Assembly: GCA_022826965.1 (NCBI GenBank)
Contig: JAJDTU010000009.1
Location: 124,001-188,000, forward strand
Origin: Dehalococcoidia bacterium
GTDB taxonomy: Bacteria; Chloroflexota; Dehalococcoidia; Bin125
DNA length: 64,000 bases
Direction: 5' to 3'
Below, in pieces: positions 33,611 to 41,357 of the stretch. Position numbers and translations under genes: made by a program. Under the pieces are notes generated by a model. The model saw nothing but the letters and a program-made list of their open reading frames with translations, did not search any database and was not told the DNA's origin. The first letter of the stretch is position 1; each line of letters starts with the position of its first letter.

Positions 33611-36600
33611 GCTACGTCGAACTGCACGCCAAGAGCTTTTGTTCCTTCGGCCTGGGCTCGTCTCACGTGCACGAACTGCTGGCGCAAGCCGCCGAGTTCG
33701 GGATGCCCGCGCTGGCCCTGACCGATACCAACCTCTGCGGCGCGCTGGAGTTCGCGCGGCTGGCAACCAGCCTCGACATCCAGCCGATCACGGGCGGCGA
33801 GCTAACCCTGACGGATGGCTCCCGCCTCGCCTTGCTGACCAGGACACGCACGGGCTACGCCAACCTCTCGCGCCTGTTCACACTGGCCAACGAGATCGAC
33901 CGGCGCGAGCCCAAGCTCGATCCGGCGCTCCTGGCCGAGCACGCCGACGGGCTGGTGCTGCTCAGCGGGGGACGCAATGGACCACTCTCGCGGCTCGTCC
34001 TGGCAGGTGATCGAGCCGCAGCCCGCGAGCTGCTGGGGAGCTATCGGGAGTGGTTCGGAGCCGATTCGGTCTACGTCGAGTTGCAGCGGAACTTCCTGCA
34101 CGGCGACCGCGAGCGCAACCGCGAGCTCGTTTCGCTGGCCCGCGAGGTTGACGCGCGGCTGGTCGCCACGAACGACGTGCATTACCACGTACCCGAGCGT
34201 CACCGCCTGCAACAGGCGCTGGTCGCCGCGAACCACAACACGACGCTGGACCAGGCGCTGCGCCATCTCCACCCGAATTGCCACTTGCACCTCAAGTCTG
34301 AGGCGGAGATGGCGCAGCTGTTCGCCGATCTGCCCGAAGCGCTCGACAACAGTCAACGAATCGCCGCACAGTGCAGCTTCAGGCTCGACGCCGACCTCGG
34401 CTACACGCTGCCGCAGCCATTGGTGCCGGAGGGGTACACGACGGAGAGCTACCTCAGGCGGCTCTGCGACGAAGCGGCCGTCCGACGCTATGGCTCGCTC
34501 AACCGGCAAGTCGAGGCGCGGCTGGACGAAGAGTTCGGCCTGATCCAGCGGCACAAGCTGGCCGGCTTCCTGCTGCTCTACCGCGAGATCGTGCGCCTGG
34601 CCCGGCGGATCATGGAGGAGCGCGGCCTGGTCGAGCCGGAGACGCCGCTCGAGCAGCAACCGCCCGGACGCGGGCGCGGCTCGTCCGTGGCGTTCCTGGT
34701 CGGGTACCTGATCGGGATCAGCCACATCGATCCGCTGCGCTGGGATCTCACGCTCGAACGCTTCCTGCCCGAGGACATGACCTCGCTGCCCGATATTGAT
34801 CTCGACTTCCCGCGCGGTCTGCGCGATGAGCTGATCGAGCGCGTGCACGAACACTTTGGCCGTGACTACGCCGTCCTGGCGGGGGCGATCTCGACCTACT
34901 CGATCAAAGGCGTGATCCAGGACCTGGGCAAGGCGCTGGATCTGCCGCCGGACGAGCTGCGCTCGTTGTCGGAGCAACTGCACTCGCGCGGCGGAGGCGG
35001 GCTGCGCGAGCAGATGGAGCAACTACCCACATTCAGAGACAAGGTGGACGCGTACGGCTGGCGCACCCTCGTCGAACTGGCGCCGCAGTTGATCGGCGCG
35101 CCGCGCGGACTGAGTCAGCATGTCGGCGGGATGATCCTGAGCAGTTCGCCCATCCCGGAGATGGTTCCAGTGCGAGCCGGCGCGATCGCGGGCCGCTACA
35201 TCATGGACTGGGACAAGGACAGCGTGGCCGACGCCAACTTCGCCAAGATCGATCTGCTCTCGCTGCCCGTCCTGGATCAACTCGATGAGGCGTTGGATCT
35301 GGTCGAGCAGCGGGAGGGCGAGCGTCCCGACCTGAGCCGGATCAGTCCCGAGGACGACGGCGTCTACGACCTGATCAACGAGGGACGGTCGAAGGGAGTA
35401 TTCCTGCTCCAATCGCCGGCCCAGCTCAAGATGGCGCAACGGCTCAGATCACGCAATCTGCGCGATCTGGCGTACCAGATCGCCCTGATCCGGCCGGGCG
35501 TCGGCACCCAGGGCAGCGCGGTGAGCCAGTTCGTCGAGCGCTACCGCCACGGTGCGCAATGGGAATACGATCATCCGCTTGAACAACGCGCGCTGGAGCG
35601 CGGCTACGGCGTGATCGTCTGGCAGGAACAGGTCGTGCAGCTGATCATGGATGTGGCCGGGATGACCAGCGCCGAGGCCGACCAGGTGCGGCGCGCGTTT
35701 GCGAAGACGAACAACGAACATCTCATCGAGATGCACCGCGCGCGCTTTCTCGAGGGTGCGCGAGCGAACGGCGTCGCGAGCGATATCGCGCAGCGCATCT
35801 TCGCCAAGATCAACGGACATTACATGTTCCCCGAGTCGCACTCGCACGCCTTCGCGATCACCGCCTTTCAGGCCGCCTGGCTGAAGCGCTACTACCCGTT
35901 GGAGTTCTTCGTCTCGTTGATCAACAACCAGCCGATGGGCTTCTATCCCGTCGAGACGCTGAAAGAGGACGCGCGCCGGTTCGGCGTGTTTTTCCTCAAC
36001 CCCTGCATCAACCGCAGCCGGGTGCGCTGCGGGCCCGAGGACGGCGCGGCCAGGCTGGGATTGGGCATGATCAAGGACATCGGCCCCGAGTCGGCCAAGC
36101 TGATCGTGAAGGAGCGCGAGCTTCACGGCCCGTACTCGGACGCCGGCGAGCTTGTGCGCCGGACCGGGCTCAAGCCGCAGTCCGTCCGCTCGCTGGTCGA
36201 GGCGGGTGCGTTCGACGTGCTGACGCCCAACCGCCGCGAGGCGCTGTGGGATGTCGGACTCTCGATCCGGCCGGCGCGCCACGGCCAGCGCGCCTTCCCC
36301 GTCGCTACGGCAGACCCGCCGCCAAGGTTCAACGACTTCACGGACTTCGAGAAGATGGCCGGCGAGTACCGCGTGCTCGGCATCTACCCCCGCGGTCACG
36401 TAATGGAGTTCATCCGTCCCAGTCTCGATGCCAGCGTGCGTACGACCGCGGAGACGTATCAGGCTGAGGACGGCGAGCGGATCCAGGTCGCGGGTTGGCC
36501 GATCGCTCGGCAGCACCCGCGAGGCGCAGACGGGATCGTGTTCGTCACGATCGAGGATGAGACCAGCGACGTGCAGGCGTTCATATCACCCAAGGTGTTC

Positions 36601-36747
36601 GCCCGCTGCCGGCGGGCGCTGGCGAATCAGATCATCCTGTTGACGGGCCGGATCGATCGTTGGGACGGCACAACCAACATCTTCGCCGAGCGGGTCGATG
36701 TCGTCGGCGCTGACGTCCGCCTGCCTTCCGCTCACGACTGGCACTGA
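33607..36747 (+). CDS. dnaE2: Error-prone DNA polymerase III alpha subunit (DnaE2/ImuC)
   Basis: A 1046-residue C-family polymerase. It has an N-terminal PHP domain (YVELHAKSFCSFG, ALTDTNLCGALEF), then the palm with the catalytic acidic residues in SLPDIDLDFP (D398 and D400) and FAKIDLLSL (D549). Next come thumb/fingers, a tandem helix-hairpin-helix and a C-terminal OB domain. The PHP start HAKSFCSFG differs from the HxHSxYS of replicative DnaE, and the length is shorter than DnaE1, both typical of DnaE2. It makes mutagenic translesion products with ImuB after DNA damage. The true start is ATG 33607, inside the ImuB stop; the open frame extends far upstream but that part belongs to imuB in another frame. 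Confidence 0.95.
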   Translation: MSYVELHAKSFCSFGLGSSHVHELLAQAAEFGMPALALTDTNLCGALEFARLATSLDIQPITGGELTLTDGSRLALLTRTRTGYANLSRLFTLANEIDRREPKLDPALLAEHADGLVLLSGGRNGPLSRLVLAGDRAAARELLGSYREWFGADSVYVELQRNFLHGDRERNRELVSLAREVDARLVATNDVHYHVPERHRLQQALVAANHNTTLDQALRHLHPNCHLHLKSEAEMAQLFADLPEALDNSQRIAAQCSFRLDADLGYTLPQPLVPEGYTTESYLRRLCDEAAVRRYGSLNRQVEARLDEEFGLIQRHKLAGFLLLYREIVRLARRIMEERGLVEPETPLEQQPPGRGRGSSVAFLVGYLIGISHIDPLRWDLTLERFLPEDMTSLPDIDLDFPRGLRDELIERVHEHFGRDYAVLAGAISTYSIKGVIQDLGKALDLPPDELRSLSEQLHSRGGGGLREQMEQLPTFRDKVDAYGWRTLVELAPQLIGAPRGLSQHVGGMILSSSPIPEMVPVRAGAIAGRYIMDWDKDSVADANFAKIDLLSLPVLDQLDEALDLVEQREGERPDLSRISPEDDGVYDLINEGRSKGVFLLQSPAQLKMAQRLRSRNLRDLAYQIALIRPGVGTQGSAVSQFVERYRHGAQWEYDHPLEQRALERGYGVIVWQEQVVQLIMDVAGMTSAEADQVRRAFAKTNNEHLIEMHRARFLEGARANGVASDIAQRIFAKINGHYMFPESHSHAFAITAFQAAWLKRYYPLEFFVSLINNQPMGFYPVETLKEDARRFGVFFLNPCINRSRVRCGPEDGAARLGLGMIKDIGPESAKLIVKERELHGPYSDAGELVRRTGLKPQSVRSLVEAGAFDVLTPNRREALWDVGLSIRPARHGQRAFPVATADPPPRFNDFTDFEKMAGEYRVLGIYPRGHVMEFIRPSLDASVRTTAETYQAEDGERIQVAGWPIARQHPRGADGIVFVTIEDETSDVQAFISPKVFARCRRALANQIILLTGRIDRWDGTTNIFAERVDVVGADVRLPSAHDWH

Positions 36748-36820
36748 CTCCGATCGAAGATCGCATCGTGCCGAGCCGAACGCCTCAGGACAGGTCAGGG
36801 CGGCGAATTCGACGAATCGT

Positions 36821-36826
36821 TACCCT
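36821..36826 (+). promoter_or_regulatory. TACCCT box six bases before the start codon
   Basis: TACCCT (36821-36826), six bases, then ATG 36833, with no Shine-Dalgarno sequence. Confidence 0.4.
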
Positions 36827-36832
36827 AACCCC

Positions 36833-37996
36833 ATGGAACGCGCATATTTCGACCATGCAGCGACGACGCCGTTGGAGCCTCGGGTGTTGGAGGCGATGGT
36901 TCCAGCGCTACAGCACGGCTGGGGCAATCCCTCGGGAATCTATCGGGAGGCTCAGTACGCGGCCGGCCTGCTGGATCAGGCGCGCGACGATGTCGCAGGA
37001 GTACTGGAATGTTCCGCCTCGGAGGTGGTGCTGACGTCGGGCGGGACGGAGTCGGACAATCTGGCGATACGGGGAGCGGCGCTCGCGCGTCAGACGGCGG
37101 GCCGGCATTTGATCACCCAGGCGACCGAGCATCATGCGGTGCTGCATGTGATGGAGCAGCTTGAGCATGAGGGTTTCGAGCTGACGGTGCTGGGGGTGGA
37201 CGGCGAGGGGTTTGTCGACCCGGACGAGGTCGCGTCAGCAGTGCGGGATGACACGACGGTGGTCAGCATCATGCTGGCCAACAACGAGATCGGGACTGTG
37301 CAGCCGGTCGGCGAGATCGCGCAGGCGGTGAAGGCGCGGAATCGACGGACGATCGTGCATTCCGACGCGGTACAGGCGGCTGGCGCGGTCGATATCCGTC
37401 CCGACGTGCTGGGCGTGGACCTGATGTCGTTGACGGCGCACAAGATCTACGGGCCGAAGGGCGCGGGGGCGCTGTACGTGCGGCGTCGGACGCCACTGCA
37501 GCCGATGCAACTGGGCGGCGGTCAGGAGGAGGAGCGTCGGGCAGGCACGGAGTCGGTAGCGCAGGCGGTGGGGTTGGCGAAGGCTCTGCAGTTGGCGGAG
37601 GAGGAACGGCTTCAACGGACGGGACATACGTCGGAGCTGCGTGGTCGGTTGTGGCGCGAACTGAACGAGCGGGTGCATCCGATCCGGTTGAACGGGCCGT
37701 CGGACTGGTCGCGCCGGCTGGCGAACAATCTGAATGTGAGTTTCCCCGGGGTCGAGGGCGAGAGCATCCTGCTGCAGCTCGACCTGGAGGGGTTCGCCGC
37801 GTCGTCGGGCTCGGCCTGTAGTACGGGGAGTACCGAGCCGAGTCACGTGTTGACGGCGATCGGGCTCGATCCTGACACCGCGCACAGCACGCTGCGCCTG
37901 AGCCTGGGGCAGTCGAACACCGAGAAGCAGGTCGACGGGATTGCGCGGACGATCGAAGAGATCACCGCGCGCCTCCGAGCGTTGTCGCCAGTGTAG
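36833..37996 (+). CDS. Cysteine desulfurase (NifS/IscS-like)
   Basis: A 387-residue class V PLP enzyme that takes sulfur from cysteine for Fe-S clusters or thiolated tRNA. MERAYFDHAATTPLEPRVLE is the classic start. TSGGTESDNLAIRG binds PLP phosphate, TAHKIYGPKGAGAL contains the Schiff-base K204, and SSGSACSTGSTEPSH contains the persulfide C329 on a short loop (group I type). The start at 36833 is chosen over 36698 because the family begins here. No IscU, TusA or MnmA partner is adjacent; an A-type carrier (erpA) is 5 kb away. It is convergent with the AlkX-like gene, 11 bases apart. Confidence 0.93.
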   Translation: MERAYFDHAATTPLEPRVLEAMVPALQHGWGNPSGIYREAQYAAGLLDQARDDVAGVLECSASEVVLTSGGTESDNLAIRGAALARQTAGRHLITQATEHHAVLHVMEQLEHEGFELTVLGVDGEGFVDPDEVASAVRDDTTVVSIMLANNEIGTVQPVGEIAQAVKARNRRTIVHSDAVQAAGAVDIRPDVLGVDLMSLTAHKIYGPKGAGALYVRRRTPLQPMQLGGGQEEERRAGTESVAQAVGLAKALQLAEEERLQRTGHTSELRGRLWRELNERVHPIRLNGPSDWSRRLANNLNVSFPGVEGESILLQLDLEGFAASSGSACSTGSTEPSHVLTAIGLDPDTAHSTLRLSLGQSNTEKQVDGIARTIEEITARLRALSPV

Positions 37997-38007
37997 GTTT
38001 GTGAGGA

Positions 38008-39132
38008 TCACGCAGTTGGGTCGGGTTGCAGAGACCAGCTGATCTCAGCGTCGAGAAATCTCCCGATCTCGGCGAACTCAGCCTCGAGTTGCGCCTGTGC
38101 GCTCTCTGACAATTCCTCGAAGCATGTGACCCTGACGGTCAGTCCGCGGGCTCGACGTTTGCGGTCCCAGGTGCCGACCAGTCGGCCGTCGATCAGGACG
38201 CAGGGACGGAGCATGCCGCCGCCGGCGTTGACGCGCTTGAGCAGATGGTCCGGGACATCGAGGTCTCGTTTGGCGTAGCCGACGATGTAGGGGTCGAATG
38301 GTCCCAACACTCGCAAGACGCCCTGCGGGCCGTGCAGCACATCGTTGAGCTGAGCTGCTCCGGTATGCGACATCCACATCGTCCGGCCATCGACGTTGAC
38401 TTCGGTCAGATCCTCCGCAGCCGCCTGTAGACATCGGCGGGTGTCGGCGGCGGGCAGCCCCGACCACCAGCGGAAATCGGACTGTGTGGCCGGGCCGTAG
38501 GCGGCGAAGTAACGCCGGGCGAGTTCGGCGCCCGGGTCAGGTGGCGGGTCGGCCGTGGGCAGCCAGTCATCTATCAGGACGTGAGTAGCCTCGCCGTCGC
38601 GGTTGGGACCGAAGCAGCTGACGCCCAGCAGCGAGGTGGTGCGCAGCAGGTGCGGTGTTGCCTGACCATCCGACGGCAAGCCCGCCGAACGGAAGGCGTC
38701 GCCGATCTCGGCTCGGGTCATCGGTCCATTGGACGCCAGTTGCTTGCGCAGGAACTTGAGCACCTTGCCGTGGTCGTCGTCGGAGATGCCGAGATCGGCT
38801 CGACGTTTGAGCGCCTTAGCGTCCATGGCTTCGCCGAGCAGGTCGAGCATCCAGCGAAGGTCCTCGGACGGGACGAGATGGAGGGTGCCTCGCATGAGCC
38901 AGTTGCGGACGATCGAGCGGTCGGAGAGGCGGGCATGGTCGACGTCGGCGGCGGTCAGGCCGGTCGAGCGGACGCCGACGCCGAGTTGCTCGCCCAGACG
39001 GTCCTGGGCCTGGATAGCAGCGGCGGATCGGACGGTGTCGGCTGCGCGCGCGTCGCGTTGGGTGCCGAGCAGCTGGGCGTGCAGGCGGAGGCGATGAGCC
39101 TCGCGGCGGGTGAGGGCGATCTCGGCGGTCAT
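38008..39132 (-). CDS. AlkZ/AlkX-like winged-helix DNA glycosylase-family protein
   Basis: A 374-residue protein of the HTH_42/YcaQ-AlkZ superfamily, built from three winged-helix domains. The signature IQAQDRLGEQL contains the QxQ pair (Q41, Q43) that is catalytic in AlkZ, which unhooks interstrand crosslinks. RNWLMRGTLHLV and YFAAYGPATQSDFRWWSGL are further family motifs. It is probably a base-excision enzyme for bulky or alkylated bases, though many relatives are untested. It lies near the DnaE2/ImuB cassette, but no SOS box was seen. The start at 39132 has a TAGGCT box seven bases upstream and no ribosome binding site. Confidence 0.87.
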   Translation of the reverse strand: MTAEIALTRREAHRLRLHAQLLGTQRDARAADTVRSAAAIQAQDRLGEQLGVGVRSTGLTAADVDHARLSDRSIVRNWLMRGTLHLVPSEDLRWMLDLLGEAMDAKALKRRADLGISDDDHGKVLKFLRKQLASNGPMTRAEIGDAFRSAGLPSDGQATPHLLRTTSLLGVSCFGPNRDGEATHVLIDDWLPTADPPPDPGAELARRYFAAYGPATQSDFRWWSGLPAADTRRCLQAAAEDLTEVNVDGRTMWMSHTGAAQLNDVLHGPQGVLRVLGPFDPYIVGYAKRDLDVPDHLLKRVNAGGGMLRPCVLIDGRLVGTWDRKRRARGLTVRVTCFEELSESAQAQLEAEFAEIGRFLDAEISWSLQPDPTA

Positions 39133-39139
39133 GGGTATC

Positions 39140-39166
39140 AGCCTAGGAGGGCTGACTTGGTAGGCT
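39140..39166. promoter_or_regulatory. Back-to-back TAGGCT boxes for two divergent genes
   Basis: On the minus strand TAGGCT (39140-39145) is seven bases from the AlkX-like ATG. On the plus strand TAGGCT (39161-39166) is seven bases from the GTG of the methyltransferase. The whole divergent control region is only 41 bases, so both -35 regions must overlap the opposite promoter. Confidence 0.5.
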
Positions 39167-39173
39167 CACGGTC

Positions 39174-39965
39174 GTGACCAGTCCAAGCGGCGACGGATGG
39201 CAGCCGGACCAATACGCCCGGTTCAAGGCGGAGCGGGAGCAGCCGTTCTACGACTTGCTGAACCTGGTCGAGCCGGTGCTCGGCGGGCGGGTTGTCGATC
39301 TCGGCTGCGGAACCGGCGCGCTGACCGTGGCGTTGCACACGAAGACCTTGGCGGATGAGACGATCGGGCTTGACCGCTCGGAGGCGATGTTGCAGCAGAG
39401 CGCGCAGCACGCGGGCAGCGGGATACGGTTCGTGCGGGGGGACATCGCGGAGTTCGACGGGTTCGGGGGGAGCGGGCTGGATGTCGTGTTTGCGAACGCG
39501 TCGATCCAGTGGGTCCCGGACCATGCCTCTCTGTTTCCTCGGCTGGCGGCGACGCTGAGTCCGGGCGGGCAGTTGGCGGTGCAGATGCCGGCGAACGAGG
39601 ATCATCCGTCGCACGCGGTGGCCCGGCAGGTGGCGCAGGAGTCGCCGCACGCCGAGGCGCTGGGCGGGTTTGTCTATCGGCACTCGATCGAGTCGGCAGA
39701 GTGGTACGCGGAGCAGTTGGCGCGGCTCGGATTCGTCGACCAGCACGTGCGGTTGCAGGTCTATCTGCACCGCTTGCCGGGTCCGGAGGACGTGATCGAG
39801 TGGGTCAAGGGGTCCTTGTTGACGGGCTATCGGGATCGGATGTCGGCGGCGGACTACGAGGCGTTCCTGGCGGACTATCGGGAGCAGTTGTTGTCGGTGC
39901 TGCCCGACGAGCGTCCCTTCCTCTACCCATTCAAGCGCCTGCTCCTCTGGGGGCGAATGGGGTAG
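39174..39965 (+). CDS. tam: Trans-aconitate methyltransferase-like SAM methyltransferase
   Basis: A 263-residue class I methyltransferase. The start WQPDQYARFKAEREQPFYDL is characteristic of Tam (trans-aconitate 2-methyltransferase) and close relatives. SAM motif I is VVDLGCGTGALTVAL, motif II GLDRSEAML, and ANASIQWVPDH is the usual Tam/UbiE segment before the catalytic pocket. The C-terminal part (VIEWVKGSLLTGYRDRM) also agrees with Tam. It would detoxify trans-aconitate formed from the TCA intermediate. The start is GTG 39174 with the TAGGCT box. Confidence 0.88.
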   Translation: MTSPSGDGWQPDQYARFKAEREQPFYDLLNLVEPVLGGRVVDLGCGTGALTVALHTKTLADETIGLDRSEAMLQQSAQHAGSGIRFVRGDIAEFDGFGGSGLDVVFANASIQWVPDHASLFPRLAATLSPGGQLAVQMPANEDHPSHAVARQVAQESPHAEALGGFVYRHSIESAEWYAEQLARLGFVDQHVRLQVYLHRLPGPEDVIEWVKGSLLTGYRDRMSAADYEAFLADYREQLLSVLPDERPFLYPFKRLLLWGRMG

Positions 39966-39980
39966 GCGGGTGTCAGTTAT

Positions 39981-40020
39981 TGCTAGTTTTTTGCTAGCTC
40001 CCGCTAGCTCTTGCCAGGTT
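39981..40020 (+). repeat. Four degenerate 10-bp tandem units
   Basis: Units TGCTAGTTTT, TTGCTAGCTC, CCGCTAGCTC and TTGCCAGGTT stand head to tail, giving GCTAG every 10-11 bases. They directly precede the left inverted repeat of the A/T-richer island. Confidence 0.55.
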
Positions 40021-40081
40021 TTCTCGGCTCGTTATGTTCGGGGATCTTGCGGATTCCCTGTGTTTTGCTGGGTTTCGTGAT
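40017..40081 (+). repeat. Left copy of an imperfect inverted repeat flanking an island
   Basis: CCTGTGTTTTGCTGGG (40057-40072) recurs inverted at 43380-43395. The surrounding bases also agree (GCGGATTC before it, TCGTGA after it, and GTTTTCTCGGCTCG further out), for roughly 60 bases in all. Confidence 0.65.
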
Positions 40082-40150
40082 CGGGGTTCGGGTTTCTGGC
40101 GGGACTTTTTTTTCGTGGGCCGCCTGCGTAGAAAAACCGGGGACCCGGCG

Positions 40151-41044
40151 TTAGTCGCTCTCCTGTTCTTGGTTCATGGTAGCAGGTTGTTGGAGGGATG
40201 GCTGGACGCCTTGTTGGCGCTTGCGGCGGGGGGCTCTGCGGAAGGTCTGGGGGGCGGCGAAGCGGGGGTACTCGGGCTGGTCTCCGTTGAGGAGCTGCTC
40301 GATGGTGAGGATCTGGACCTTCGGGTACTGGTTGCCGGGCAGGGTTTCGGGCTCGTAGAAGCCAGCGACGATCGCTTCCTGGCGCATCGGCTCGGTGGGA
40401 TGTTCGAGGGTGATGAAGATGCCGACGGCGGCGTCCTCGCGCTCCATGTCGCCCTTGAGCGTGGCGATCATGCCTCGATTGACGTGGCCGCTCTTGACCT
40501 GGACGATGATTCGCTTGGCCTTGCCCGAGTTGTCGTCGAAGAAGTTGATGTAGCCGTCGATGCCCGAATCGGCGCTCTTCTTGCCGGTCGCCGGGCGCGC
40601 GTCGACGAGGCCGAGGGCCCAGTACTCGAACTGGTAGCGGCCGTCGTGCTCCGATTCGGTGGCGAGGGCGCAGGCGCTGGCGACGTCCTGGGGCAGGCCG
40701 ATGACGGTGTAGTCGGAGAGTTCCGCCGCGAGCTAGGCCATCATGTCGTGTTGGCCGAGGAACTCGCGCATTGCCTGGAGCAGCTTGCCCAGCTTGTCGG
40801 GGCCGCCGGTGACGACCTCCTGGTAGGCGCGCTCGGAGTCGATCGTCCAGTGCCAGGTGTCGTCAAAGGCGGTGATCTGGGCGGCGGAGTCCTCGCCGGA
40901 GCGCTCCTTGGAGAAAACTTTGTAGGTGGCGTTGGAGTTGAAGGGCAGCTGAAGGTAGATGAGGTCGACGGACTCGTCTGCGATGTGTTCTCGGAGGACG
41001 GAGAGGTTGTCGCCCAAGTAGAACTGGTTGGTGGACTCGGTCAT
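40151..41044 (-). pseudogene. Decayed DNA methyltransferase with a restriction-endonuclease-like C terminus
   Basis: One minus frame runs from ATG 41044 to a stop at 40151, broken only by an in-frame TAG (40733-40735). The N part (FYLGDNLSVLREHIADESVD, LIYLQLPFNSN) is the start of a type III/N6-adenine methyltransferase, but the catalytic motif D-P-P-F reads QLPF. After the TAG the frame continues into the C-terminal domain (QFEYWALGLVDARP, DSGIDGYINFF, IIVQVKSGHV), similar to an Mrr-like nuclease fold with QVK. About 300 residues that should hold the rest of the methyltransferase are missing at the junction. The gene is inactive by point mutation, stop and internal deletion. The partner restriction gene is not seen. 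Confidence 0.85.
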
Positions 41045-41357
41045 TGGTGGTCTCCAGAAATGCCTTCACCACACAGTAGCGTGGCGGCCGGGTGTAGGTA
41101 CTCCGAGACCGACTGCGGTACAAGGATCACAGACCCGAGGAAGAGCGGTATACCAGCAACTACGGCCGCCACTTCGATGTCGATCTCCGCAGCCTCAGAC
41201 GCCCCCCCGACCTCGCTGCACCTGCCTGAATCGGCCGCAACGCGGGGATTCGCTGCAATGGCAACCCACGACTACGGAGGATCACCAACCGCATCCCATG
41301 CCCAGCAAACGATCACGTGGAATCAACCATCCCGCTGCAATAGGACGGACAGGACTG
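41045..41357. other. Non-coding stretch inside the island
   Basis: About 313 bases between the methyltransferase remnant and the SIR2 gene. Open frames here lack homology signs and ribosome binding sites, and no strong hairpin or repeat was found. It may be decayed sequence. Confidence 0.5.
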
